A stretch of 64,000 nucleotides of DNA from Rhizoclosmatium globosum (taxonomy: Eukaryota; Chytridiomycota; Chytridiomycetes; Chytridiales; Chytriomycetaceae). The translations under genes and the position numbers were made by a program. The notes below the pieces were generated by a model, which had not been told where the DNA came from, made no database searches, and saw nothing but the letters and a program-made list of their open reading frames with translations. Where the stretch lies: NCBI GenBank assembly GCA_002104985.1, contig MCGO01000018.1, forward strand, positions 1 to 64,000. Direction: 5' to 3'. This document shows positions 18,315 through 30,009 of the stretch, one piece after another. Within the stretch, counting starts at the first letter, position 1. The number at the start of each line of letters is the position of its first letter.

Positions 18315-18756
18315 GATGGGACACAAGTTAAGGAGGTTTCTTGGCAGCACTGTGGTCAAATGATGTTCTCATTAACTTGAGTACAGACGAAAATGAACTT
18401 GCTGGAACTTTGAATCAAAGTGATTTCAAAGGACAGCATGAGGGCCGTTTTTAAGATGATGCAAATTCAGTGGAGATTATGAGGGTTGTTTGGGGGATCG
18501 TTTACGCTGATAAGTCATAAAAAATTCTTTCATCACAAATTAGATCAACTCCCCATCCAGATATCCCTGATATACTGTTCACATTATTGTATGGCGAGTT
18601 AGCCTATATTGCTAAAAATGTGATACTTCAAAGTTTTGTCACCACAACATAATATGAACCTAAGGCTACCTATAGTAGTTGCGCAAAAGCCAAAAAAATA
18701 TTTAACTTTTTATGTGCTATGATTGGTTTTATTCATGCGTCAACAACGTACCACTA
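18315..18756. other. Intergenic region
   Basis: About 440 bp between the 5' end of the Mg2+ ATPase gene and the 3' end of the SDR fusion gene, both on the minus strand. It is AT-rich with no convincing coding frame, RNA gene or repeat. It should contain the ATPase promoter and the poly(A) site of the upstream gene. Confidence 0.6.
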
Positions 18757-21700
18757 TTACCACGATGAAGCCTGGAAGTTTCGCAACAACACCCCACTCA
18801 TCAAAACTCCATTGCTGTAACCATCAAAAACAGGTGCCAACACTCGAGCCGCTCCGTCGTCCACACTTAAAGGTGGAATCACCCCCTTCTTGCCTCCGAC
18901 TCCTTTTCCATCTTCCATCACAACTGGCCCCATCAACGAAACCCATCCTGGATCAACCGCCGTAACATAGATACCATCCTTTGCCCAATCATCAGCAATT
19001 GTTTGAGTCAACCTGTTCAACGCAGCTTTAGCCATATTCGTGTGCGGGTGCAATCCCGTTGTATCGTCAAACCCAGAGCCAGCATCGCCCTGTTTCTGCG
19101 TTGCGGAAAAGCTTCCCTCACGCGAAGATACATTAACAACAAACGCGGGATAGTCGCGAGGGCGAGAAAGAAGAGGCTGCAATCGTTGCATTAAGAGCGT
19201 AGGCGCAAGTGAATTCACAACCAAAACCTCGGCGACTTCGCTCAAGGCTACATCTGGCAAGCTTTGGTTCCATGTAGTCGATGGTCGCATATCAAGAGGA
19301 TCAATTGACTGTTGCGCAACTTGAAGGTTCCAATTTGGATCAACAGCAGATTTATTGGAAACATCGCCCGGGACTATGAGTGATCGCAGAACAGAACTGG
19401 AGAGGTCACTTGAAATTGTAGTATCCAGTTTCATTAACGTTTGCTGAGCCTCATCCAAAACGGCAGGTATGTCACGACGCGCAGCTTCAATCATGCCAAC
19501 AGAATCAAATCGAACCCAATTTGTCAGAATATGGCCAGGCAAGGTTTCTCGCAAATCAGACTCAGCTTTCACCATAGGGGCATAGTACGCTGCGGGTCTA
19601 CGAATTGTTTGAGCCGCATTTTGAATCAAGATATCCAGGTGTTCCAATTTCTGAACAAGGTGGTTGCAGAACGTTAATACCGATCCCAAGTCTCGCAAAT
19701 CTAGCCCATACACGTTAAGACGAGACCACCATACTTCTGCATCAGGCTGAGATTTGAAAGCGTGTAACAAAAGCAACGGGAATCTTGTTGTAATATGAAC
19801 AGTTGCACCATTACGTAGGAGACGCAGAGCAGCAGCTTGACCAATCTTGATTCTTCCTCCGGTGACAAGTGCATGCTTTCCCGTCAAATCAACGACTTCT
19901 TCTCGCTTTTTCAGATTGAAGGATTGACAGTCACTACAAATCGCAATACGCCGAGGCTTGCTTTCATCCTCTGACCTATTTTCTCCTTGGTTGACATCAT
20001 CACCTCCTTCATCATTATCGTCGTCGTCGTCATCGTTGTCTGTATCGTCATCTTCATTGCTTCCATCATCGTTCTTGTATTCGTCGTCTTTGTCATCTTC
20101 GTCCTCATCGTGATTATTCGTACCCCCAACATCATCTTCCTTGCCAACATTTTCCTCGTCCTCCTCGTCCTCATCATCAACATCAACATCCATTTTATCG
20201 TTATCTACATCATCAACATCTTCGTCCTGCTGCTTATTCGATTTTTTGACGTCAACCTTCAATTTTAAATGTTCCTCGTCATTCACACCATCTCCAACGT
20301 CTTTCTTGCACATATAGCACAAGTGGAACCCAGTAGCAAACTGCACACGTCTTCCAATTACTCCATCTTTCAAGAACTTAAACTGCATTGGAACAAAGTT
20401 GCCCTTCTTCGTCATAATCTCCTTTCTGAATCTGGAAAGATTACTTGTAGTCGAATGCAACAACCTATTAACCAATGGTGCACGATCTCTCATCTTTGCC
20501 CAATTACTTGGCTTCTCAAAAGTCTGAATTTGTCCAATGAGGTCTGACGGACTACTTTCGGATCCATACAATAAAGGTGCCGGAGTATAATCCATACCCA
20601 TCAAATTAACTGCAGGCTCCAAATCAGGGTTTCCCAAGTCAGGATCAAATCGTAGTGGAATCCATTCATCATCTTCAAAATCGTCATCGTCGTTGTTCGG
20701 GTTTTCGACCTTCTTAACTTCAACCTGTGCAGGGAACCCACGTTCAATAACTTCGCGAACGACACGCGATGCGTCAACGTCGCAACGAGGAAAGTGTCGA
20801 CAAATTTCAAATGCGAGGGTATTGAATCCACGGGTCGAATACTTGAGCATACGTATACAACGGGCACGGTCTTGCAAAGATTTTGTGTCCACAAAGTTTG
20901 TTCGAGTGTTAAAAGCTCTCAATGAACGGGGAGTCGCATAAACAGTAGTGCCGTCGTAGTACACGGTAACACAATCCAAGTCGAATGGGTACACCACTTG
21001 CTCTGGGGCACGAACGACAGGAAGCATAAGCTGTGTATGTCTCACAGGGTGCACACCTGCCAAAATTTAACAATGATAAACAAATTAGCTATTACACACC
21101 TGTGATTGTGATACTGTTTGTAGTTCGAACTGTCCACAACAATTGAAGTCGGGCCTTGACAGCTTCCTCCAACACAAACGTCCATCCACGCTCATCGGTA
21201 GGAAGTCGAGTTGGATATCCCTGTTTAGGCTCAGATTCACGAAACTTGTCGAGGAAGGACTTATAACCAATGACACCGGCCTCCTCCGCTTTCCGCGCCT
21301 CGATCTCTGCTTTGACTTCAATAAACCAATCATAGTCAGGATCACTCTCATCAGGTTCAGTAAAGATCCAGTGTCTTTTATACCTATTCATACATTTGAA
21401 GGAGTTGTTAATACAGTCGTTTCAAAATTTAATGCCCACTTTCGCTTATCAATGTACTTGGCAACATTAGCTTTGGTACGATTTTCGAGCACTCCGTAGT
21501 AAACTTTTGGCAAATGGTCTAAAGCTTTATCGACAGTAGTATCTCCCTTCGCACAGACAAAAAAGACATCCACGTCAGATCCGGCATAGGGAGAATTAGA
21601 ACCACACAAGTGAGTAAAAAGAGCACGGTCCAAGGCATCTGACACACGTCGAACAAAACCGGCATAGAATTCGATTAAATCGACAATTTCAGGAGGAAGA

Positions 21701-22846
21701 CGGTTCAGGATGGAGTCAAGAACACGACGGTACAAGACCTCACGATCATATAGCTCGCGAAGAGGACGCGGCCAAGGATGGAGGCAGGCAGCCACAGCAC
21801 CACCAGCAACAACAGCTTTATCGGAAGCGAGAGGAACGCGATCCAGGAGACCCATAGTAAAAACATGAAAGCCGCGCTTGAACATATCTAGAGTATGAAC
21901 TACGGAGCATTCACCGACCGCAACATCAGTGACGGCCCCAAACGAGGAATCACTGGTTGACTCGCCCGATTTCGGCTTGAAGTCAATACGCTTCAAGATG
22001 GGATGGACAGATTCTCTTTGATCCAAATCGCGGCGAGTAAAAGCGGACTGTGATGAGATGGATATGGCTGAGTCATCAAAATGAAAAATGCGATCAACAC
22101 AAACACACCTTTGCCAAACCAGACTCGAGATCAAAGACCGAGAATCCTGGCATGACATCTTGAGTCTGGGCAAAAGGGGAAGCAAAGTCGCGAACAAGTG
22201 AGCGCTGGGCCCTGAGCAGAGCCTGGTGGAGGGTGTCGGAGTTTCTGAGGTGGCGGGCGAGTACTTTGAAGCGTTGGTGTGGCTTTGGAGGTGGATTGGC
22301 GGCGAGGAGAAGCTCGGGCAGAGCGAGAAGATCTGTTTTGGCGTCCTTTGAATTGTCTGTTTTTGTTTGTTTGTTTGTGGTACCAAACAACACGTCAGCC
22401 AATTAAATAAAACGCAACCAACCAAAACGCACCAAAGAAAACAAGGCGAACAAGGCCACAAATCGCAACGCCAACGTGGCCAAGCAGCGCAGCCATCGCA
22501 GCATCCGAACTTCCAAGCGCCCTGATCCGAAGACTCTCGGCAAGACGAACAACCTTCGACTCGTCGGCCGCCTCGTTCAACAAAGGCGGTGAAGAGAATC
22601 CACTGCGGGAAAGCGCAAGACCCGCGGCACTGTTGCAAATTCATTCTTAGGGTTAGGTCTAACTAATTGATGTAAGGGTAAGGGTTCAATTCACCTGCGA
22701 GCCTCAGTATCCACGGCCGCTGCAATATCCTCCGCCTCGGATCCATGCGAATCAAACTTCATTCCATCATACCCTTCCGTCTCGGTGCGGAATGGGTGAC
22801 TGGCGTCCAACTTGTCAAATGGAAATTCGAATCTTGACGTGGCCAT
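18757..22846 (-). CDS. Nucleotidyltransferase-like domain fused to zinc-ribbon short-chain dehydrogenase
   Basis: Six exons (22846-22695, 22629-22433, 22356-22109, 22047-21440, 21383-21100, 21056-18757) give 1262 residues with all phases matching. Exon 4 carries a Pol-beta-like nucleotidyltransferase signature, CGSNSPYAGSDVDVFF, and the last exon the third acidic strand YPFDLDCVTVYYDG. A CYMC and a CSDC pair, a zinc ribbon, are separated by a ~115-residue Asp/Glu run. The C-terminal 370 residues are an SDR: nucleotide-binding VTGGRIKIG, NAAQT and NVSSREG. The usual catalytic Tyr-x3-Lys is replaced by HTNMAK, as I recall for this zinc-ribbon SDR family. The third NTase element and the SDR share one uninterrupted exon, so the fusion does not depend on a splice guess; the exon 4-5 junction is the least certain. 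Function unknown. Confidence 0.78.
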
Positions 22847-22967
22847 TTTGGATGACTTTCTCGTGCATTAAAAATCACAATAAATCAATGTTTTACTCTT
22901 TTTGACTCATGTTTCCTCGCAGCGCCCTTTTGTTCCGCACTTTTCTAAAAATAATAACTTCCGAAAA

Positions 22968-23875
22968 ATGACCCCCGAGATTCACGATCCCATTATTTCC
23001 AGAATGATGGAGCAACGAGTCAAAATGACGGATGTTGATGCCGCCGCCGAGCAAGAACGTCGCAATCGGATGTACGTGATGCTGAGGTCCAGTATTCCTT
23101 ACCCCTCACTTCGTTACGTAACTTATACGCCTCATTGCCTGCCTACAGATGGTCTGGCAAATACAAGCAGTTACAAGTCCAGGAAGCTAATGCCAAATGG
23201 GAACAGGATTCCGTTTATAATGAACTTTCTCAAGAAACGCTGATTTCAAACTCTGCGGTCAATGTCGTTTCAGAAACCAATTTGCCAATATCCAGACCTG
23301 ACTCGAATCGCATAAAAACGCCTTCAGTCACTTCGATCGATTCTACGGACCAGTTGAACACTGATGTCGACCCGTTTGCCGACTTCATCACTTCTGCGTC
23401 ATTGGCAGCGCCTCGCGTTTCAGACACCTTCAATATACCAACAACTCAAAAGCGTGTCGGCAAACCAGACATCCAAGCGGGTCAATGTGACTCTCACTTG
23501 ATGCCATCGCTTGTTTCGTCAAAGCCTTTTCCAAACATATCTCCACAGTCCTCACTTCCACCTGAACCACCACCGATAATACCAAAACGAAACTCACCTC
23601 AAAAGATTTCATCGTCGTGCCGAATTATTATGAAGGCATCGTGTCTTCGAAGTGATCGCTCATACCACAAACAATTACGCGTTACGTTTTCAACAGAACA
23701 ACCCCTCGTTATACCTAATTCAATGAAAGCCATGCGATACAACTTGGAGTCCGATGAAAACGACGTAGAGACTGCGGAATCTACCCAACCACCACTTTTC
23801 TTTTTGAGGTCTCCTTTGTTTTACATTTCACAAATACTCGTTCTTTTCATTTTATGGTTTATGGTACTTCTATAG
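22968..23875 (+). CDS. RVxF-motif protein with C-terminal membrane anchor (tandem paralogue 1)
   Basis: Two exons (22968-23086, 23149-23875; 62-bp phase-2 intron) give 281 residues. The N-terminus (DPIISRMMEQRVKMTDVDA ... MYVMLRW) matches its neighbour at 24173. The middle is Ser/Thr/Pro-rich and probably disordered. Near residue 215 is a conserved block, KASCLR...LRVTF, whose R-V-T-F fits the protein phosphatase 1 docking consensus [RK]VxF. The last ~20 residues are a hydrophobic helix ending at the stop, a likely tail anchor. It is divergent from the NTase-SDR gene, 121 bp away, sharing a promoter region. No named family recognised; the PP1 link is inference from one short motif. Confidence 0.7.
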
Positions 23876-24172
23876 GATTTAAGGGATTATACAATTGATA
23901 TTGTTGTAATATATTATGTACCAAACGAATATTTAGACTGCAAAACTTGCCAAGTATAATGTATTCAACCCTAGGGATATCTGTGCACTAGGTTTTCCTT
24001 CTAAAATTTCTACATATATGGTTTACAATGCTTACATAAAAGTTCAGCAAACCAGAGTCTAGGTCGCCTCTTTTTTCCGAAAACTCAACGCCTCGTCTCA
24101 CAGCGCCCAAAGTTTCGAAACCAAAAGTTCCATAGAAGCTCTAAAAAAAGCAAAAAAACTACGACGCAACTA

Positions 24173-24814
24173 ATGGACGATCATATCATCGCCAAAATGC
24201 TCGAAGAACGAGCCATCATGACTGACGTCTGTCCCTCAGCGGAAATGGTTCGACGCGAGCGGATGTTCGTCATGTTGAGGTGACCATCTTGGTATCCCCC
24301 ACTCTCTCTCTTAAAATTTTTACAACGTTTCTTACAAATCAGGTGGTCAAAGAAATATCAGCAGTTACAAGCCGAAGACGCCAATTACAAGTGGCAGTGT
24401 AATATCGGCGATGACTTGACCGAAATGGATCAATCCTTCCAGATGGACACCGATCCATCAAACTTCTCCCATGTTTCAGATCGTAGCATTCCACCAATCA
24501 GCATTTCGCCAAAAATCAAAGACAACATTGAAAAGCCAGCGACTGATGAAGAATACGACTCGGATGCGTCAACACTTGGAGACTCTGAGTCAAACAACCA
24601 AAACGTGTGCCCCAGTTGTTCTGTCCATCTTCGCGCATCGTGCCTCAAAATGCCATATTCAGCAAGAAAAAATCTACGTGTATCGTTTGCAGATCAAGAA
24701 ATAGTATATACTCGGAAAGAGTCTCGGTATTTGTTTCTTGAAAGGTGCCAAGATTCCGTTCCAAGCTCTACAGAGAGACTTTTGTCGTCTATGTGGACGG
24801 CGTTTGGTATTTAA
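24173..24814 (+). CDS. RVxF-motif protein (tandem paralogue 2)
   Basis: Two exons (24173-24279, 24343-24814) with the intron at exactly the same place and phase as in the gene at 22968, giving 192 residues. Shared blocks: N-terminal MLEERAIMTDV ... MFVMLRW, and a later RASCL...NLRVSFADQ holding R-V-S-F. It is shorter in the disordered middle and lacks the C-terminal hydrophobic anchor, so one paralogue is probably membrane-bound and this one soluble. A CPSC pair just before the RASCL block is not obviously a metal site. Function unknown; it might be a PP1 regulatory subunit. Confidence 0.7.
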
Positions 24815-24992
24815 CGTTAATAACTTTTCCTCTTTACAATGTCACTGGTGCATGAACACGCATCAGTCTGAGATAAAGCCAAGAAACATGGCTATTTATT
24901 AAAGATTTTGATCTTGAATCTGCTACAAGCCCCCCATTTTGAATCCGCCATCTTCATCCCTTTTGTCCAATGCAGCATCTACCAATGCCATA

Positions 24993-25825
24993 CTATACAG
25001 TTGAATGAAACTTAAGAACAAAAATTTCATTTCCGGATATTATCTCAAGTAAATTTTCAACATGAGAAGCACTGCTTCCATCATCCGTGGTACTTCCTTG
25101 AGCACTCGTAACAGGTTTGAGCTTTACATTCCGCATTTTCAGGTAAAGGTAAAGATGACAGGATTCCGTCAAGATAAACATTGAGTTCAAGTCGTCGATA
25201 ACCATCAACGTAGCTGAAACCCACAGGCTTATCCGTTTACGCTTAAATCCGGCTTGGAAAATATGTGTTGTGACTTTGGTTTGTGGTTGTGCACCAATCG
25301 CTGCTGAATCATCCCATCCCTCGCTTGAGTTCACACTCGACCGCGTTGTAGTAGTCGCCTGGCTCATAAATCTTGGCCTTATGCCTCCAGCTTCACTAAT
25401 AGTTCGCGGCATACGATCATAACCTTTTTGAAGAGGACCAATAAACAAAATCAACGGTGTTCCAGTGCATATCAGCCATATCGTCAAATCAATTGCGAGA
25501 CGATGCATGATTTGCGAGTTGAGTGTATCTGCTGAAATACCGAATGCAACCGCCGCAAAGAGAAATAAGAAAAGAGAGCTCAGGTACACAACGGCTGGAA
25601 TGGCTTGAGAAAATCCTCCAACGTTCGTGATACCACAGCAGTAGGTACTTATTGATATGCTCCTTTATGTACAACGGTTCTCCAACATCGCTCGCTGGAG
25701 TTATGTAGGAGAACTTATCTTCTTGATTGATATGTTGATAAGTTAAGTGCGGCGGCTTGAAACACAGTAGCAGGAAAGCTGGAGCGGCCACACAGTACCG
25801 TCTCTCCCTGCATACTTTTTCGAGG
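24993..25825 (-). CDS. Predicted multi-pass membrane protein (5' end uncertain)
   Basis: The last exon (about 25662-24993) encodes at least two hydrophobic helices (around AVVYLSSLFLFLFAAVAFG and IWLICTGTPLILFIGPL), then a Ser/Thr-rich loop, a basic stretch (FKRKRISLW) and a polar tail. An upstream exon containing CVAAPAFLLLCF joins with matching phase through a 52-bp intron (25663-25714, donor GTTCTC), but a different junction near 25,600-25,660 is also possible. No ATG in the correct frame is clear, so the start lies at or beyond 25,825. No family recognised; receptor or channel are both possible. Confidence 0.5.
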
Positions 25826-25928
25826 ATAAAGTTACTTGAGGGAAAAAATAATCGTTATTTTATAAGTTGGTTTCAACATCGATTAAAACAATAAGACGAT
25901 TCAACAGTATTTTGGCAAAGAGTTGTTT

Positions 25929-27526
25929 TCAAGAGTGGCCCATGATAGGCTTGGGCAAATACGGCTCCTCCAGATATTCAACTTCTTCCTTCGTCAAAAC
26001 AAATCGTGATGCTTGCACAAGTTCATCCAAATAGCTGGTTGGGAATTTAAGTACAAAAGAAACTTAAAAGAAAATGTACTCAACTGTGCCTTTGTGACAC
26101 CAGCAATAACAGCCCCGACACCTTTTCCAGCACCCTTTCCATCTCTTCCACCACCGAGCAACCACGCCAACGCAACAACGGCATTCCCAACACCACGTTT
26201 ACCCGCCAACTGCTTGACACGGTCCAAAATCATGGAATCCTCTTCACTTTCCTTCGGAAACCACCGCTTCAATGCAGCATCCGTCGAACTTCTCAAAGTC
26301 GGTGCACCTTCACCTCCGGAAGCGAGGAGTCCACGAGCGAGTGGGGACCACGGGAGGATCGCGATTCCTTCGTCATTGCAGTATTTGATCATCTCGCGCT
26401 CTTCTTCACGGTACAATAGATTATAACTTTTTTATGATGTTCATGAGCACATGAAGATATTGTACTCTGACACTTACAAGTTTTGCATTGTGGAAAACTT
26501 TGTCCAGCCACGTTTTTCGGCAATGTGGTTCATTTTAGCGAATTGCCTACGCGTTGATATAATTAATATTATTCGACGGGATTTACTTGGATTTAACATA
26601 CCAGCAGTACATACTACTTGCTCCAATGTAACGCACTTTTCCCATGCGAACAAGATCATTCAAAGCCTCCATCGTCTCTTCAATTTCAGTCTGTGTATTC
26701 AGGTTAGTTTTCTATAGATATCTGGTTTGACTGGGTACGTTGTAATCAAACCGATGGATCTGGTACAAATCAATGTATGAAACACCGAGTCTCTTCAAAC
26801 TTGCGTCTACGGCTTCAAACAAGTGCTTTCTGCTGAGTCCTGGCGAGAAATGATAAGACTTAACTCTCACTCGTCAAAAACACTGACCAGAACGGTTAAT
26901 CAAACTAGGATCATCTTCTCCGCGAGCGAGAGTGTTGACACCAATATCTTCGCTCACAGGAAAGTACACTTTGGTGGCGATGACAACTTGGTCTCTCGGG
27001 ATATTGTATCGTCGCAAAGCTTCTCCAAGAATAAGTTCGGATTGACCGTTAGAGTACGCGTCAGCAGTGTCTAAGAGGTATGAAATAGTTATGGGACTCG
27101 TCGAAATCTTAAACATGGCTTCCACTGGGGCACATACCGAAAAAGTTGATTCCAAGATCGTACGCGCGTTTAATGATTGGAAGAGACTCATCTTTGTCAA
27201 GAACCTAACAAACAGATACGTAAGACGCAAAAATAGTTTAGGAGAGCAGGGTGGCGCTATTGAGGGCGAGGGTTGTATTCTTCCAGATAGTCTAATTCCA
27301 ACGTATTTGCTACACTCATCAACCTTAATCAAATCTTCCCTCAATTTGTAGTTGCGATCGTTACAATGCCCAGTGAATACCATCTATTAGTACGTACCCA
27401 TTTCTGCCACTTTGTAGATCCAAAAGACATACAGCCCAGACAAAGACGCGATACTTTCAACCCGGTCTTTCCGAGACGAGTGTACTCGACCATATCAGGT
27501 GGGAAATCCTGCGATGCTGCAGCCAT
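25929..27526 (-). CDS. Aldo/keto reductase
   Basis: Eight exons (27526-27398, 27204-27138, 27070-26888, 26839-26739, 26690-26602, 26546-26478, 26426-26085, 26034-25929) give 361 residues with phases matching at all seven introns, 48-193 bp long. NADPH-dependent reductase with a TIM-barrel fold. The catalytic tetrad is visible: Asp and Tyr in [12 protein letters not shown], Lys in ATKVYF and His in LYQIHRFD. The cofactor-binding loop is [17 protein letters not shown]. The N-terminus [20 protein letters not shown] is typical of the fungal yakc/AAD-like AKR branch. The substrate cannot be told from sequence. It is intron-rich compared with its neighbours. Confidence 0.95.
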
Positions 27527-27591
27527 TATTTAAGCGTTGGTTTTTTGTTGAAATTGTCAGTTTGAAAAAGCAGAGAAAAGAAAGGAAGAAA

Positions 27592-29833
27592 ATGTACGCG
27601 GCTCTTCGACGGCGTGAGACATTTGCATCGAACCACGGATGTGTGTACCGGTCAATGCGGAAGAATGCAGCAAGAGTTTCTCCGGGTGAGAGTTGCTAAC
27701 CCTAAGTGTCGTGGTGGAGTGTGCTGAGAGACATCGCAGACAAGGTGGATCGCTGCATTGCCCTTCCGTCGGCCGTCTCACACGTACTCGGCTTCACTTT
27801 GGACGGGACACTGTTGCTCTGTCTGGGCCAGGTAGAGTGCGCCAACCCTAACCCTACCTTCTCCCTCCAAAGCATTAACGACATCACAATCCAACCAGAC
27901 GGCCATGTCCATTCTCGCATTCCACTACGACCCGCACAAACCACTCTTTCAACGACCCGCCTTCGAAACGCACTTTCAAAAGCACCTCGCACGTGACTTT
28001 TGTATTGTAACTCCGAACAACAAGTTCCTCATCGTCGCTTCAGCAACTTCGTCTTCTTCCACGTCGGCTGTCAATAATAGCATGACTTATCCACATGCTC
28101 TGACTTCGCTTCGTTCTCTCGATGACATTTCCCTCTTTCTCCTGTGTGCACGTACAGGGACTGTTCTGGATAAACTCGTGTTCCCCGCGGACCACATTCT
28201 CCTTGCTCATGCGGCCGGTGTTCAGATTTATGGCGATTTTATGGCGGTCACTTCAGTAAAATATCAGACCGTTCATTTGTATCATCTTCAGGTGAGTACA
28301 ATGTGAAATGTGATTGAATGAAAGAATCCACAAAGGAATATCGGCTCTCTGCGTAGTTATTGGACTGGCTAATACTAGTTTTAGGATTCGGGACGATTTG
28401 TGAAGCTACACGAAATCGGCTGGCTAAACTACGACGATGATCAATTCCACCTCGACAAACAAGCCACTGCTGCTGCTGCATACGCGCAAGAGAAAGCTCC
28501 AATCATCTCTTCTGCATCGACTTCGTCATCTTTCGTCCCTGCTTCTATGTACCGAAATCAGCACCTCTCCCAAAATCAAACTCAAGAGCCAACAACTAAT
28601 AGCAGTACAATGGCTGGAGGCCCTATTCGAGGATTGGACCTCCGACGATCTCTTCGTCGCGTTGGTAGAGCAATTCTCTTTCGTACCTCTTCAACCGATG
28701 AACCCAACCAACCCCTTGAATTAGCGCCAACGGCTCCTCAGCAACCAATCCCAACAAATGTGAACCCAATGACGTTTGATGCGTATGGATTTGGTGCCGT
28801 ATATCCTCTTCCAAATCGGCCTCCGCAATGGATGGATATGCTGGGACAAAATCCAGGGTATTTAGAAGCCAGGCGTACTCAGTATATACCTCTCAACGGT
28901 CCAGACCTATGCGATCCGAAGGTTGGTGCTTAGTTCCATCATAAAGCTCATTTAACCCTCATAACAGGCACTTCCTCTAAGTGGGCTCAAACAGCGAATG
29001 CTTGCGTTCCTTTACCGCCAAGCCCTCGACACAGGAACCCCCTCCGCCCTCCGCCACTTCCACCTAACATTCGACCAATTCGCAAACCTAGTCCTCTGGC
29101 GCCTCCAATTCCTCTCTCCAACAACCCTCCTCCTAAAACTCGGCGCAATAGAAAACACAGTCGGCAGGAACCAAGAACCCTCCACATCCCAACCTTGCTT
29201 TCACCTAATCTACGAAATCCCCACAACAAAAGTCCTCGCCGTATTCGACAACGCATCCCAAGAACTCCTCGAACTCTTCCAGTCATACCCACAGTTCAGA
29301 CATACCCCGGAAACACGGTACCTCTCTACCCCAGCAACAAACCTACACGCCCGGGAATACGTCAAAAAACAGCTCTACTCGGTTCGAAAAGCCAAAAACG
29401 GGGGTGTATCGCAATCCGTGAAACGAGTTCTCGCGTCACTCCCCATAAACCCGCATTTATACATACACAGTCCATGGCTCGACCAGCACGTGTTTCATTA
29501 CGACGAAAGCGTGATTAATAATGTGAATCGGCCGCGGACGTGGACGTCTGGGGACGTGCCGGTCAAGATTTGGGATAGAGCGATGGGGAGGGTTGTTGTA
29601 AGGATTGATCCGAATCCGGCGGTTGCTGGGACTGCGTTTGCGAATGTGTTGGCGCGGTCAAAGTTAGTATATCTTGATTTCTTGGTTTGAGTCTTTGCTT
29701 ATGAACTATTGGTCGTGTTAGGAAATACGTGACATATCACTTTCATCCAACGGACCCAGTCATATTGACTGCAATGACGATTATGGGACAGGGAACGTCG
29801 CACAACTTGCATTATCGTGAATTGACGGGTTGA
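27592..29833 (+). CDS. DET1: DET1 homologue (DDB1-CUL4 ubiquitin ligase adaptor)
   Basis: Six exons (27592-27685, 27740-27831, 27899-28291, 28385-28921, 28968-29662, 29722-29833) give 640 residues; animal and plant DET1 are about 550. Recognised blocks are the N-terminal RRRETFASNHGCVYR region, LARDFCIVTPNNKFLIVAS, the stretch GVQIYGDFMAVTSVKYQTVH, and the C-terminal LKQRMLAFLYRQA and KYVTYHFHPTDP. DET1 forms a beta-propeller-like adaptor that binds DDB1 with DDA1 and recruits substrates to CUL4. A ~110-residue low-complexity insertion (about 28450-28800) explains the extra length. Introns 1, 2 and 4 contain CTAACCC or TTAACCC, acting as branch sites. Presence of DET1 in a fungus is consistent with an early-diverging lineage. 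It is convergent with the BRE homologue. Confidence 0.88.
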
Positions 29834-30009
29834 TTGCCTGTTTTCTCTTTTCCATTGAAATTGAATATGGCTGTAGTATTAGTTGTAAAAGTAAATATTC
29901 AAATCATTGTTGAGAACATTTGTCAGTCTGATTTGTTGATGCTCATATAACAAAGTGATAGACGAATTTACTCTGGACCCAAATACAAGTGATGTAAGAG
30001 TGAAAATGA

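Noticed and set aside
21384..21439. Two separate genes, with the SDR protein beginning at the ATG at 21391
   Set aside because: The NTase-like signature lies upstream and its third acidic strand downstream of this point; a 56-bp phase-matched intron joins them. The junction itself still needs transcript proof.
27686..27739. DET1 start at a codon downstream of the first intron
   Set aside because: The spliced form restores the RRRETF...VYR N-terminal block seen in DET1 and has a GCTAACC branch site, so the upstream exon is preferred.
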